A DNA stretch of 64,000 nt from assembly GCA_002105175.1 (NCBI GenBank), contig MCGE01000002.1, positions 62,001 to 126,000 of the forward strand, read 5' to 3'. Positions 1 through 12,168 of the stretch are shown piece by piece (positions within the stretch are counted from its first letter, which is position 1; each line of letters begins with the position of its first letter). A model generated the notes under the pieces. The model saw nothing but the letters and a program-made list of their open reading frames with translations. It was not told the DNA's origin and searched no databases. Origin of the DNA: Absidia repens (Eukaryota; Mucoromycota; Mucoromycetes; Mucorales; Cunninghamellaceae). Made by a program: the position numbers and the translations under genes.

Positions 1-446
1 CGTCTCATCGCCAGCAACTGACTCAACTTTTGGTGACCAGCCTGCTCGCCCAGGATACACAGGTACGACAAACGGCAGCATCACTTGCATTTAACTGTAG
101 CACCACGGTGATGGCAGAGCGATTACAAAAGGAACAGAACTCTGGCAATGGTGGTGATATCGGTGTGGCGGAACAAGAAGACGATGATTGGCAAGTGGAG
201 GTGATCAGTGCGGTGATGGATGCCCTGGTCAAGGAAACCGAGCAAGATATCACTCATCGCTTATTGGCATGCATTGCGAAATTCCTATTCTTGGCCCCTG
301 CCGATAGCTCTTTGCCTGATCTTCTCTCAGCTCTGGATATTACAAGTGTGTTGGATAACAAGAAGAAAAATGCTATCATTAGTAGTACCTCAGTTTTAGA
401 ATTAGCTCGGGATATCAGTATGATGGTGAAAAAAAGTGTTGTTTAA
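1..446 (+). CDS. PUL-domain protein, C-terminal fragment
   Basis: Open from the left window edge to a TAA at 444-446, so only the last roughly 147 residues are present and the start lies outside. The visible part is all-helical, with the pattern of a PUL domain (an Armadillo-like module named after PLAP/Ufd3/Lub1): a segment with DTQVRQTAASLAFN, an acidic loop, then a helix with HRLLACIAKFLF and a final Leu-rich helix ending DISMMVKKSVV. PUL domains bind the C-terminus of the AAA ATPase Cdc48/p97. Two families are possible and cannot be separated without the N-terminus: Doa1/Ufd3/PLAA (WD40-PFU-PUL) and the fungal PPPDE/DeSI-thioredoxin-PUL proteins. I slightly favour the second because of the charged loop. 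No intron is seen in this part. A C-rich tract follows the stop and an AATAAA lies near 572. Confidence 0.6.
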   Translation, partial: SHRQQLTQLLVTSLLAQDTQVRQTAASLAFNCSTTVMAERLQKEQNSGNGGDIGVAEQEDDDWQVEVISAVMDALVKETEQDITHRLLACIAKFLFLAPADSSLPDLLSALDITSVLDNKKKNAIISSTSVLELARDISMMVKKSVV

Positions 447-1954
447 TTATCCCGTTGTCTCCCTTCCCACTCCACCCAAAAAATAGATACATATATTATT
501 CCCTCCTCCTTTCTCCCTCATATTTATTTTTTTTATTCTGTCCTTTTTTATGATTACTATTTATTCCATTAATAAAATACTCTTGTTTTGAAAATCAAAA
601 GACTTTATGCTATGTTTGGGAATTATGTTGATAGTTATGATAGCTAAGAATTTTACACCGTGTGTTGATGGTTGTGTTCAAATTGGATAATCGACTATAC
701 TATGTCATAAAAACAAAACCAGGCGGTAGGGAAACTGTTAGGTCGTAAAAAAGGAAAATTTATGGAGGTTTTTTTTTTTTTTTAATTTTTGACTATAATG
801 ACTGTGTCAGCCAGAAATCAGGGGGAGAGGGGAATTGCTTTAAATTATAGCGGCGGCAGCACTCATGGTACCGACGACCTGAAGAGCAATCAACACTAAA
901 CTAAAGGGGAAGACTGTAAAAAAAGATCTGATGTATTGTACGATACATGAGAAAGGTTAAATGAATGTCGTAGATTGAAGTATATCAATGGCTAACATTA
1001 GTCAAAAGTAGTGATGATAGTAAAAAAAATAAATAGATCTATTGCATGGTAGTAAAAGAGAGATCGATTGCACAAGACATGAGAGAAACTAATGGGACGT
1101 TTTTAATTGAAGAATGCAAAAAAAAGAGACTTATTTTATTCAGATATAGATACAAGCTATGACACACTAACATTAAACTGAGCCAAGGAAGACTCCAAAG
1201 CACACTAAAGGTGGTCCAGATCTTGAATCCAAAATGAAAGGGGTTTCCCATGCATCTTGTAATCCCTGATCTGAAAACCTTTCTAAACTAGTCCTGATGC
1301 CAGTCTGAGTTCAATATAACCTTGTAAAGCTACAATGATGAGGAAGAAAAGAAAACGGGAAGAAAAAATAAAATAAAACCAGGCGAAATATACAACCACG
1401 TGTGCGGGATTTGAAATGTGCCTAGCGTCTCTATTGAGATTCTTTTTACAGGGCCCTTAGGGTGAGGGTTCTCAATGACCACATTTTTTTTAGGCGTAAT
1501 GTCCTAATTGTGTGCGCCTTGTTGCACCATTATTTCACGACTATTCTAGTTTTGTATATATTCCACAGCAAAAGCAGAAAACAAAAAACGAACTCTTAAC
1601 GTATACCCGCCCCTATACACACAAAATATAGATTGAAATTGAATCAGATACCAAAGTGATAGCCGTTTTATTTTATTTCATATAAACGATGAGGGGATAG
1701 AATAAAAAAATTATACCAAATAAATGGGAAGATGATAAAAAAAGGGGGAGGGGGGGGGACTAATAATATAAAAAGAAAAAGAATAAAAATGGGATGAAAA
1801 TATAAAAAGACAAGATAATAGACTACAACAACCACCTATTAATTCTATAAAGTAAATCAAACCAAGACGGACAGTAATAATAAACTATAAGAAGGGGAAG
1901 GGGAGGGGGATAACACAAATATATAAATTTAAAAACACAGATGCTAAACTAGTT
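447..1954. other. Intergenic region between convergent genes
   Basis: The 3' sides of the PUL gene (+) and KAP123 (-) face each other here. The region holds AATAAA near 572, a T run near 770-784, one copy of the dispersed repeat (about 870-1420), and a purine-rich part at 1740-1910 with two G-rich runs that are C-rich in the KAP123 transcript sense. No convincing gene was found; the 70-residue minus-strand ORF at 1039-1251 lies within the repeat copy and matches nothing I know. Confidence 0.6.
870..1420 (+). repeat. Dispersed repeat family, copy A
   Basis: This is one of four diverged copies of the same non-coding sequence in the window (others at about 43195-44010, 51360-51960 reversed, 63270-64000). 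Landmarks in order: GACCTGAAGAGCAATCAACACTAA-like start near 880, a GAGAAACTAATGGGACG block near 1082, a TTTTATTCAGATATAGATACAA-like block near 1134, CCATGCATCTTGTAATCCCTG near 1249, TTTCTAAACTAGTCCTGATG near 1280, and CACGTGTGCGGGATTTGAAA near 1396. Conservation is clearest in the last 350 bp. No terminal inverted repeats and no coding capacity were found. Confidence 0.7.
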
Positions 1955-4900
1955 CTACAAGAAACGACCCAATTCACTAGATCCAATATTGAGTTCGGGT
2001 GATTGAGCATTCAAGGCACGTAAAAGTTCGATTAATTGGGCACGAGTAGCTTCGGTCAGTTGTTCTTCATCCGCTAACACGGCAGCAAAGACTTGAAGGA
2101 ATTGAGGAATATGAGCAAAGACCTAGAGTCCAAAATAGAACACACATTAGTTTCCTTCTTATTAGCATTTATATCTTTTGTTATTGAACTTACAAATGCA
2201 TTGTTGGATCGGAACAATTGGAAGAGACAGTTGAAGACAGGTTCGTTTTCAGCAAAATCAGCCTTCAAAGGAAGAGCGCCGGTAAACACAGGTAAGACTT
2301 GGTCGAGAGGCATGGCATCAGGATGGGCAAGAATGAGTCGAGCAACGGCACCAGTGGCATTATCGGTAGTGTTGACCAATGCTTGATCTTGGAATAAAGG
2401 ATGGAGAGCCGATAAAATAGCGGCGTATTGTCTATAAAACAAAAATAAAAATGAGCCTTACCATTCCTCCCCCTTCTCATCTCTGCAACTTGATAGTATA
2501 TGTGTGCACTTACGAGCTGAGATCAATTTGCGAGTGAGTGACAAGCATTCCCAAAGCAAAGGCAGCATTGCTTCTAACAGTTTGGTCTTCATCTTCACAA
2601 GCCTTGGTGAAGAGTTGCAATAAACGTTCGCTGTGAGGAGTGACTGCTGACTTGACACCAGTAATACATTCACCTAAACAGCCAATAGCCATGGATCGTT
2701 CAGAGGATGCCTTTGTCTTTTTCTAATTTATGTATCGAAAAAGAAAATTACCGTTAACACCCAACCACTTTTTTTTTTTTTTTTTTTTTTTTTGCATTCA
2801 TTCGACTAACTTACGTAATATTTGGAAATCAAAGGCAAGAAGACATCAAAGTAAGATGAGTATCCTTCACCGAGCACTTCACAGAGAGCAGCGACCAAAT
2901 CAGCAGCGGCACCAATCAATAAAGATTCGGATTCCGCTTCTTCGTCTTCGTCCACAAAGTCATCTTCATCGAAGGCTTGTTGACAAACTGATTTCTTTTC
3001 GAAAACGTCCAAAACATAACGAGAGATTTCTTCCACATCTATTGTATAAAACCAAAAAAAAAAGACTAAGTTCCCAATCTTTTCCTTTTCTTATAAACAA
3101 GATAGATCAACTTACGTTCACTAATGATAGAGGGACCCATCAACTTGAGAGCTTGAATCAATTCTTGACAGATTTGAACAACCACCATACGATCATCTTC
3201 ATCCTTCCACATCAACAAAATACTAGGCACCACCAAAGAAGTCATGTTGGCGACATTTTCATCGACGGGATAGCTGACAGGCAAGCCAGCAACCCAATCA
3301 CCATGGTCAGCAAGCATATAGAAAGTCTTGAGGAAGCTGAACAAACTACCAGTCACAGCCTTACGGACACCATCAAACAAGTGGAAGGACAATTCGGTCA
3401 AATCTTGAACGGCGGATTCTACATAGGGCAAAAAGTGAGAGCGGGTGTTTTCAAAGAGTTCACCAAGAGCATCGGCAGCAAATTCCTTTTCGTCAGCAAT
3501 GGCAGAGTTGAAGTTGAATGCGCTAAAGTCATCTTCGTCATCTTCACCATCACCCAAAGTCAAATCGATTTCAGAGTCCAAGCCAGGTTCGTTCTTTTCT
3601 TCGGCTTTGCAGGAAGCAAGAATAGGTGGCATGATGGTGGGTAAATAAGGAGCAAATTCTTCGCCAAACACACGGGCAAGAATAGAGAAGAAGGCGTAAG
3701 AGCATTCACGAAGACGGGGAGAATCGAGTTGCAGTTGTTCGATGGCCAAGTTCATCAAATCTTGGGTGACAGGACGGAACAGATCAGCACCAACGGCTTC
3801 AGCAATGGCACCAGCAGAATCAGTCGCCACACCACGAAGCAAAGTGTCATCGGCAGTTTCCTTGAGAGACATCAAATGACGGATGCGAGGTAAGACTTCA
3901 CCAAAGTAAGGTTGGAAGGCTTCACCAGCAGCATGGGCACCACTACCAATGGCAGCCATCACAGTGGCCTTTGTTTCGGTTTGACTGGCATTGTCCAAAA
4001 GGAACAAGAGCTTTTCCATCAGCATGGGCAAGTATTGTAACACATCGGTACTCAGTCCTTCCAAAATGGCATCCAAAGCGTTGCAAGCATGTTTGGTGAC
4101 TTCGGGGTTGGAATCGCTCATGAGATTGAAGACAAGAGGTAAAAGAACTTGGTGATGTTCAGAGATTTCTGCTGCCAATTCTTCGGCCAAGCAGCCCAAC
4201 GCCATACATGCAGCACGACGGACAATGATTTCGGGGTCTTGAAGTCCGGAGCAAACCAGAGGCAAAAGTTCGTTCATCTTGGGGCTCATGTATTCGGCAC
4301 ATCCTTCAATAATCACAGCAAAGGCCATCATGGAAGCTTTACGGTAGTTGGGATCGGGGTTTTGCATGTAGGACAAGACAAGGGGCATCACAATAGGGAA
4401 TACTTGTTGTGGAGGCATGTTGGACGCAAGAGCATTGAGAACCTTGTAAGAAAGCTATACAATGGAGAGAAAAAAAAACAATAATCCATTAGATGGGCGT
4501 TTGATTTCGTGTTACTTTTTCTCTCTCTTCTCATTCAACTTACGCGGGAGGGCGAGTCTTCATCAACATCTTCAGGATCAGCTTCAGTTCCAATAGGCAT
4601 CAATTGTTCCACAATATAACCAACGAGTTTGAGACTGCGGATCTTATTTTGTTTACTATAAAGTATAAATAACAAATAAGTATCGTGATGATATATAAAT
4701 ATATATATATAATACAAGTGTTGATAAATATACTTACTAAACAGCAGCCCACATCAAGAAGGACAATGCCATAACACGGAGAGCGTCATCTAATTCGCGG
4801 TTGGCTCCAATAGTCAAGAAGAAACGAATAAGTTCAGCCAAATGGTTTGACAAGAGAGGAGCATCCTATAAATAATAATCAGAGTAACAACAAACAGGGT

Positions 4901-6055
4901 CAAAATATCATGCCTTTTTTTTTTAGTTCGTATTCTTTAACGCAACTTACCAACATCAATAAAGTATCAAAGACTTCAAAGATCTTGCTGGCGTTTTCTT
5001 CATCATTATCATTCAAACATTGTTCCAAAACGTTGACAGTGGCGGGAATCATATCACAGAATAATTTCTATACAATACCACATTTCATGTAAGTTCATAT
5101 TACCACTGCTATTCAGGCTAAGATCCTACTATCCCCTTTATACTTACAATATTTTGCTTGTCTTCAGCATCGATGAATTCAGCCAATTTGCCCAAAGTCC
5201 TAACCAAAAAGAAGAATAAGGTTCATATTGTGTTTGTTCCAGTTGCAATCGTATATAAAAACTTACAAGACAGTGGTGACACGGACGTTCTTGCTTTCGG
5301 GATCCACAATAGTTTTGGAAAAGAGATCAAAAAGAGGAGCAGTGTGGTTCATGAAGAAATCAGCAATGACTTCAAAAAGGGTGTAAAGACAATAAGTACC
5401 GACTTCACGATGGATGGCGTTATCGCTGGCACAGGCTTGATTCAAAAAGGCCAATAAGTCAGGCCATTTGTTTTCAGGCATATCCACACGAGCAATAGAG
5501 GAGATCACACGAGCTACAGAGTGACGAACCAGTTCTCTATCAAATAGTTCATTAGCTTCCGTGCACACATTCATCCAGTTTGTTCTCTACCCGACTTACT
5601 GTTGTTCATTTAAGACAATCTGTAAAAGTTGACCACGAATAGATACCTTGGTAGCTTCAGCTACTTCCAACCACCATTTGGAAATACGCTTTCGAAGTTC
5701 AACAGCAGCCAATTGACGCACCTGGAAATGTGGAGAACGAGTAATGACTTCAACCAAGCCAGGAACACAGTCAGGTGAGGAATAAACCTGAGAGTTCAAA
5801 GTTGAGGTAGCCTATACAATAAATAAAATAAATAAATAAACCAAGATCGTATCCAAGAAACAAAATCATTGTAAAAAAACAACAACAAGTGGGTGTTTTT
5901 TTTCAAACTCACGTTTCTGATAGTGTCAGAATCTTGGGCAGTTGCCAACTTGGTCAACAGTTCATCTAAGTTTGCAACAAAAGCCTATGGTAAAAAACAC
6001 GAAGATTCAGTTAGTATCTATGTAACCGATGTAGATTGATTAGTCTTACCTCCAT
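1955..6055 (-). CDS. KAP123: Importin-4/Kap123 karyopherin beta
   Basis: Nuclear import receptor of the importin-beta superfamily; the Kap123/IPO4 family carries ribosomal proteins and histones H3/H4 through the nuclear pore in a Ran-GTP-dependent cycle. Thirteen exons (5' to 3'): 6055-6050, 5984-5913, 5811-5600, 5536-5267, 5199-5148, 5067-4951, 4865-4738, 4655-4544, 4454-3116, 3038-2815, 2722-2514, 2431-2194, 2122-1955. They join in frame to 1048 residues, close to the family's roughly 1080-1110. The N-terminus has the importin-beta pattern (PHFQVRQLAAVELRKRISK), followed by tandem HEAT repeats throughout. An acidic loop (LTLGDGEDDEDDF) sits in the central part, as in Kap123. The first coding exon is only ATG GAG. 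The gene shares an 870-bp divergent promoter with the alpha/beta-hydrolase. Confidence 0.92.
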
Positions 6056-6926
6056 ACTGCTAGTGGATTTTTTTTCTTAAAAAAGTGAATTCAAAGAAAG
6101 AAAGAAAAAAAAAATTAGAGAAAAAAAAAACAAGAATCGACATCAAAAATTTTTTGCGCTGTTGCTGTTGTGCCACCAGCGGATATTGAAAAAATAGGAC
6201 GGGACAGCCAAAAAAGCCCATGTCAACCAGAGAGAAATCAAGCAAAAACGTCTTTTAAGTATAATAGACGACAAGTAAAATAAATACTATTGAATTTAGT
6301 CAAACACATTGAGTATAAAACATGTGAAACTGATATACTGTAAACAATTTTCCAGCAGTGATGTGTTTGTTTTACAAATGGAGGAAAGGACCTGAAAAAC
6401 TGACACGCGAGACCAAGGTCGTACAAGTTTTTTTTGCTCATCATCCAAAACTTTTTTTTACTCGAAAAAAAAAACTCCCCTCCCTACAGATATACAATTG
6501 TAGAATATATTAACCAAGCTACGTCATAAACTATATAATGTATTGAGCGGTGTTTCCATCATCGTCTTAATTTTATTTCGAGCATGAAAAAAGAAAAGTA
6601 AAGATTGCATAAATCAAATAAAGTTTCTTTATGTATCGATGTTAGTTGAATAATGAATCTTGTTAACTATACAAATATTCACTGATTTCTTGGTTGTAGG
6701 CGTCTGATAGTGATTTTTGGCTCATTCTAACGGTATCTCCTTTTTCCCCCATTTTTTTGGACGAAAAAGTTCACGTGGATTTACGAATTTGGAATTCCGC
6801 CTCGCTCACTCACTTTAATTGGCATTTCTGAGGTCTTTTTTTTCTGATTTATAGTACTCTTTTCATTTTCTCCCCTCACATTTCTTTTTTCGCAGACAAG
6901 TTTCCACTATTCAGCATTTTATTTGA
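6056..6926. other. Divergent promoter region, KAP123 / alpha-beta hydrolase
   Basis: About 870 bp between the two start codons. AT-rich, with several A and T runs (6060-6130, 6430-6475, 6836-6845) and CT-rich stretches just before the hydrolase start at 6927. No ORF with coding character and no RNA gene was recognised; no TATA box could be assigned with confidence. Confidence 0.5.
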
Positions 6927-7847
6927 ATGTTTAGCTGGCTACAACCTTGGAAGACTACAACTACCACCAAAGCACAACAACAGAAACAGCAGCCAAAACA
7001 CAAGGTCTTTCAGCAATATCACCATGTACACTTATCCTCCACTTCTCTTCCTCTCTCTGAAAAAGTTATGATCTCTCCAAAATCCATTGCCATTGCCAAA
7101 AAAACGGCGGTCCACGTTTCGGGCGACGACAACTCTAGTATTTATCATCAGCAACACAACAACAATAGTCATGATCCATCTTCAGTGACCACCTCTTCGG
7201 CTGCTTCCATTGCTTTATCCGTAGAACTGGTGAAAAAACAACAGCAACTTGGGCTTACTGATTCAACAACCCCTACTACTATGTCATCAAAACCAATAGA
7301 TCAGCCCTCTTCAAATACAAGCATAGTGAGCACAAAGTCATTGCTGTCTTCATCACCAACATCGATATCTCCTCCTAAGCAGCCTCAGCAAGCACCACCA
7401 TTACCAGCACCAATACCAGCCCTAAAAAAGCGATCTAGTTCCACTACAACCCGAACTTCAACAAGTACATCCTCTTCTGCTCGACTACCTCCTGCTGTTA
7501 TGCATCCATCCCCTAAGCGGACAGCAACCCGATTCTCCACCAGCGTATCAGCAAACGGAGATATCGCATTTGAAACTCATATCATGGAGCCACAATCACC
7601 ACCAACTAATGCATCTTCTTCAGGTTTGCCGACCAACAACAGTGATCAACAACAACAGCAGCAGCAGCACCATGAATCACCAACAGAAAATGTATCCATG
7701 ATATCCATCTCTCTGGCTGAAAAACATTTGATGGATATGATTCAACCACTTCCACCACCAATGTCAGCATCATCAAGCACCTTGACCACTGACGCAATGG
7801 ATGAATCTCCTGACCTGCAGCAATCGGAACAACAACAACAACAACAA

Positions 7848-7879
<32 letters not shown>

Positions 7880-10031
7880 GGAAGGACTGACCCAAAAGAA
7901 GCAGCAGCCTCTTTCGGACTCATCATCATCATCACCTGACCAAGTCAGCCTCACGAATGAAGACATTATTCAACATAACGACGTGGACCAACAAAATCAA
8001 ATAGAGCCGCCCATGCCCCAACAACAATTGGAAGCACAGACAATTCAGCAAAAACAAGGAGAAGGCAATAGATTTTGGTCTTGGTTACTCCTCTCCCCTC
8101 CACCCTCCAAATCATCCAATCAAAAGCAAGCATCCACTGCACCCATCGAAACAAACTGCGACAATTCTGCCAATGAAAATCATCCTCTGGAGCATCATTC
8201 ACATCAGGATAGGATAGACCGGAACGACATCAATATCAACGATCGATCTTCATCACCACAACCTCCACCACCACCGCCACCATCATCAATGTCTTCTGCG
8301 CCACCTACCATTTACTCCTCCTCCTCAATTGTATCACCTGTGACCAATACCAACAAGAAAGGACCCAGGATTAACCATGTTTTGCCATTATTCCGATCTC
8401 AGTACCATGTGCCACCATCATCATCAACATCACCACCACCATCAGCATCCACAACAGGTCCAGGAAATACCAATAGCAACAACGGCGGCAGCAATGGCAG
8501 CAGCAACCTGTTTGACAAGGCAATGGAATCGATTCATCAATTCATTCAACAAGCCTCCGGCAAATCCAGCAACGATCGAGTTATTTTGACGGATCCCGAT
8601 TCTTGGAAACAACAGATGAAAGCACGATTTGCTCGATTGATCGATGACATGAAATCCGATCCACAGGGTCTGGCAGGTAAAAAAGTGGTGGTGGTGGGTG
8701 TCCATGGTTGGTTCCCAATGAAGGTAATAGAGATTTGACAAAAAACAAAGAATTCCCATCCCATTTATCTAATATATTTATATCTATCTGTATTAGTTGG
8801 TCCGTAGCATGATTGGTGAACCGACAGGCACATCGGTCAAATTCTGTGAACAAATGGTGGCGGCAGTGAAGAAATATTTTGAACAAGAACATGGACTCTT
8901 TTTGGGTGAATCAGTGACGATCACTAGTGTCCCTCTCGAAGGCGAAGGCAAAGTGGAGGATCGGGTGAACAAGTTGTATACCAATCTGATCAATCACTCA
9001 ACATGGTTGGAGGCAGTCTCATCGGCAGATATTATCTTGTGGGCGACTCATTCTCAAGGTACACCTGTCTCAGCCATGCTGCTTCATCGGTTGTTGGAAA
9101 GGGGCCATATTCATACACATCGCCAATCCGTGGGTATGCTTGCCATGGCAGGTATCTCGCATGGTCCATTCCCAGTATTGAAAGGAAGTTTGATTGTCAA
9201 GGTAAAGAAATCACAGCTCCACACACAGACACACACAAAAAAAAAAAAAAAAAAAAAGCGAATCCTGAATTGATGAATTGTGTTTTTTCTTATATATTTA
9301 TAATATAGTACTTTGAGGCAGATGCGGCCCGGGAACTCTTTGAATTCATGGACTCTGAAAGTGACATTTCGAAAAAATTCCGTGCGTCGTTGGCGTATAT
9401 GATGCAAAGGGGGATCAAGTTGACATTGGTGGGCTCTATGCAAGACCAGGTGGTGCCACTTTACTCTGCGATCATCTCGGCCATCAGTCATCCCAACATT
9501 GTGCGATCTGTTTACATTGATGGTCACATTTTTACACAAGAAAACGATTTTATCATCAATCTGATCACGTTTGCTTTGGGTCTCCGCAATGCAGGACTCT
9601 CTGATCATGGGCTACTGACACATCTGAGCGAAGTCTTGGCAGGAAGCTTATATGCACTGGAAGGGGGTCATTCCACCATCTATGAAGAACTGGATGTCTA
9701 TTATTTGGCAGTACAGCATTTATTTGAAACGGATCCTTTGGGAAAAGCAGTACTGATCAACAGCATGGACAACAACGACACGCTGGCCACCTCCACCACC
9801 ACCAATAACGAAGCCAAACTTAAACCTTTCCAAGCCAAATCCATCAAAAACCCTTATTACCTTCCTTGGGCAATGCGTGGCATTTGTGAAGACCAAGCAA
9901 TCCTGAACAATGCCATCTGGACAAAACAATTGGACGAACTGCGGGAGTTATTCGACAGATGGGAACCAACAACGCCAAAACTTCGATCGGTGAAAATTCG
10001 TTTAGAACCATTTACTCTTCCCCTTTTATAA
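6927..10031 (+). CDS. Large alpha/beta-hydrolase with long low-complexity N-terminus
   Basis: Three exons, 6927-8723, 8797-9201 and 9309-10031, give 974 residues. Residues 1 to about 530 are low-complexity (Ser, Thr, Pro, Gln), with a pure glutamine tract of about 17 near residues 302-318 and His/Pro clusters. The conserved part starts near 580: a beta strand plus turn KKVVVVGVHGWFP (oxyanion-type HGW), then GEPTGTSVKFC, then the nucleophile elbow THSQG with Ser near residue 685. An Asp in a GSMQDQVVP context (near 9450) and a His in the GGHSTIY context (near 9670) are the likely remaining triad members. This resembles a conserved, poorly characterised fungal lipase-like family (from memory, yeast YJR098C-type; not checked). 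No signal peptide or membrane helix is evident, so a cytosolic enzyme on a lipid or ester substrate is inferred; the substrate is unknown. Confidence 0.75.
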
Positions 10032-10638
10032 CAACCCCTTCTCTCTCTCTCTTTTTTTTTTTTTTTTTAGTTTATTACCACTTAGCCATCATTACTACGA
10101 AACTACTATTATTACTACTATTTACATAGATTTATATACCATTTTTTACCCTCCCCCCGGTTCTCCCTTGTGTATCAACTTATTCATTAGCATTCCCTTT
10201 TATTATTTATTTATCTACATATCTTCAATAAACAACCTCCTCCTTGATGTAATTTTTTTTTTTTGACATAATCGTGACAATTTACATGCATGGTTAAAAT
10301 GAAATTTTTTTTTTGTTTTCTGATTTCATTCATGTTATGTATGCTTACCCCTTTTTTTTGGGATGTTTTAGCCACAGGGCCACCATCGTTGAATCGCCGA
10401 TATGTCTCGGTCGCCGACCAATTCAAAAGCAAAAAACGCCTGTTCAATAGGCTGGGGTGGGTGTTCCCACATCGGGGATGCGCGGGTCGGGTAGGGCGAA
10501 AAAGGGGGGGGGTGACTGGCGGCGATGCAAAAAAAAAAAAAAGATGACAAAAAAAGCTTGCGCGTCCCCCCTTTTTTTCGTTCTTTCGCATAGTCTTTTT
10601 TTTTTTTTTTTTTTTTTTAACCACACAAAACAAACACC
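10032..10638. other. Intergenic region with G-rich promoter segment
   Basis: 3' region of the hydrolase gene, with CT and C tracts and AATAAA near 10226, followed by the promoter of the proteasome alpha2 gene. The promoter holds a G-rich segment at 10452-10515, including four G-runs separated by short loops (10474-10496), then an A run and a long T run ending about 20 bp before the ATG. No gene was found here. Confidence 0.5.
10474..10496 (+). promoter_or_regulatory. Putative G-quadruplex motif upstream of proteasome alpha2
   Basis: Four runs of at least three G with loops of 6, 2 and 2 bases, followed within 10 bases by a further run of about eight G. It lies about 145 bp upstream of the ATG on the coding strand. 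The motif fits the G3+N1-7 rule; formation and function are not shown. Confidence 0.45.
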
Positions 10639-11754
10639 ATGGCCGATAGATATAGTTTCTCATTGACAACCTTCTCACCTTCAGGCAAGCTCGTCCAAAT
10701 TGAATATGCTTTGAATGCCGTTTCTCAAGGTGTGACTAGTGTTGGTATCAAAGGTAAGACAACTCATGTCAAGAAGAGGACGAGGCTCGTTTATTGTTCT
10801 AGAAACGCAAAAAACTCACGACTTGGGACTCTATGTATTTTTTTTTTTTTTTTTTTTTTTAGCCAACAACGGTATTGTGATTGCTACAGAAAAAAAGTCA
10901 GCGTCTAGTTTGGTAGATGACTCGACACTTGAAAAAGTGGTCATGGTATCCGCAAATATTGGTATGATCTATTCAGGGATGGGCCCTGATTTCCGTGTGT
11001 TGGTGGCCAAGGCTCGAAAGGCGGCGCAAGAATACAAACGTGTGTATATGGAAGAACCTCCTACTCGAATTCTAGTGCAAGAAGTGGCAGGTGTGATGCA
11101 AGAATATACTCAAAGCGGGTAAAATGATTTTCAAGAAACAAGTGTTTTGGTTATATACGACGTGGTGCTGAATAGAGTGAGTGACTGATCACATCTATTT
11201 TTTTTTTTTTTTTAAATTTGATAGTGGTGTCCGTCCATTTGGTGTATCTCTTTTGATTGCAGGTTACGATGAAGTGGATGGACCTACTTTATATCAGGTG
11301 GATCCTTCTGGTTCTTACTGGGCTTGGAAAGCAAGTGCCATCGGCAAGAACATGATCAATGCAAAGACTTTTTTGGAAAAAAGGTAAGGAACAACCCGGA
11401 AATGGATAGATATGAAACGGAAGAGAGTTGATGACTTGTTTTCTTCATCTATAGATACAACGACGAAATGGAATTGGAAGATGCAGTCCACACAGCTATT
11501 TTGACAGTAAGAAAAGCAAAGGATCGAATGCAGGCTTTTTTGTTTTTGTTTTTGACTAATGTATGCTCACTTTTGTTTTATCCTTGATTTAGCTAAAAGA
11601 AGGATTTGAAGGACAAATGACTGAAAATAGTCTGGAAATTGGAATTATTGGAGAGGGCACCATCGGTGTACATGGTGGTGAAAGAAAATCGATGCCTTTA
11701 TTTAGGAAATTGACTTTGAACGAAGTACGTGATTATTTAGCCAATATTGCTTGA
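10639..11754 (+). CDS. PRE8: 20S proteasome subunit alpha type-2
   Basis: Structural alpha2 subunit (PSMA2; yeast Pre8) of the outer ring of the 20S proteasome core, which forms the gate for substrates and the docking surface for the 19S cap. Five exons: 10639-10753, 10863-11118, 11225-11383, 11455-11506, 11593-11754, giving 247 residues (human PSMA2 is 234). The N-terminal proteasome alpha signature is clear: [21 protein letters not shown]. Further landmarks are [14 protein letters not shown], typical of alpha subunits, and the EIGIIGE strand near the end. Alpha subunits lack the catalytic Thr1, consistent with the absence of a propeptide. The gene is flanked by G-rich tracts on the same strand on both sides. 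Confidence 0.96.
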
Positions 11755-12084
11755 AATGAAAATGAACCAATAAAAAAAATCTTGCTGTTGTATATTTTTT
11801 TTGTGTCTCCTTTCTTTTATATTGTCTTGATTGTCTTCGAAAGAAAAAGAAAAAGGGGTGGGATGGGTGGGTGGTGGGGAGGGGGTAGAGAAAAGAGGGG
11901 TGATGGTGGTGCTACTGTATTGTATTAGCGAACGTCACGTTATTTGAAATCATGGAAACAGTGCGTCTTGTGCTGTATTGGGTGGATGTATTGCATAATT
12001 TGGACAAAAGTAAACATTTTTGAATTTCCTCCTTTTTCTTCCCTTTCTATTTTTTTTTTATCCCTTCTTTACCTTTTTTTCTTA

Positions 12085-12116
<32 letters not shown>

Positions 12117-12168
12117 CATTCTTCACTATTTATCAACATTACTTATTGTTATTTCATACTCTTCTTTC
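11755..12168. other. Intergenic, proteasome alpha2 to RasGEF1
   Basis: Starts with AATAAA-like sequence about 15 bp after the alpha2 stop, then a strongly G-rich segment (11855-11885), then a long T run (about 12087-12117) just before the next start codon. The ORF that crosses it upstream of 12169 is the in-frame extension of RasGEF1 exon 1 through a T run and was not taken as coding. Confidence 0.5.
11855..11885 (+). promoter_or_regulatory. Putative G-quadruplex motif, 3' of proteasome alpha2
   Basis: Six G-runs (4, 3, 3, 3, 4 and 5 G) with very short loops of 1-4 bases, the strongest G4-type pattern in the window. It lies about 100 bp past the alpha2 stop and about 285 bp before the RasGEF1 start, on the coding strand of both genes, so it could act at the end of the first transcript or in the promoter of the second. 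Confidence 0.45.

Noticed and set aside
2730..3644. 304-codon plus-strand ORF
   Set aside because: Antisense shadow of KAP123 exons 9 and 10; it runs through a T run and splice sites and its product is basic and repetitive.
7606..7966. Poly-Cys and poly-Ala/Val ORFs on the minus strand
   Set aside because: Antisense readings of the polyglutamine tract of the hydrolase.
10370..10395. PACE-like element (GGTGGC core, reversed) before the proteasome gene
   Set aside because: Only six of nine positions fit GGTGGCAAA, and it is about 260 bp from the start.
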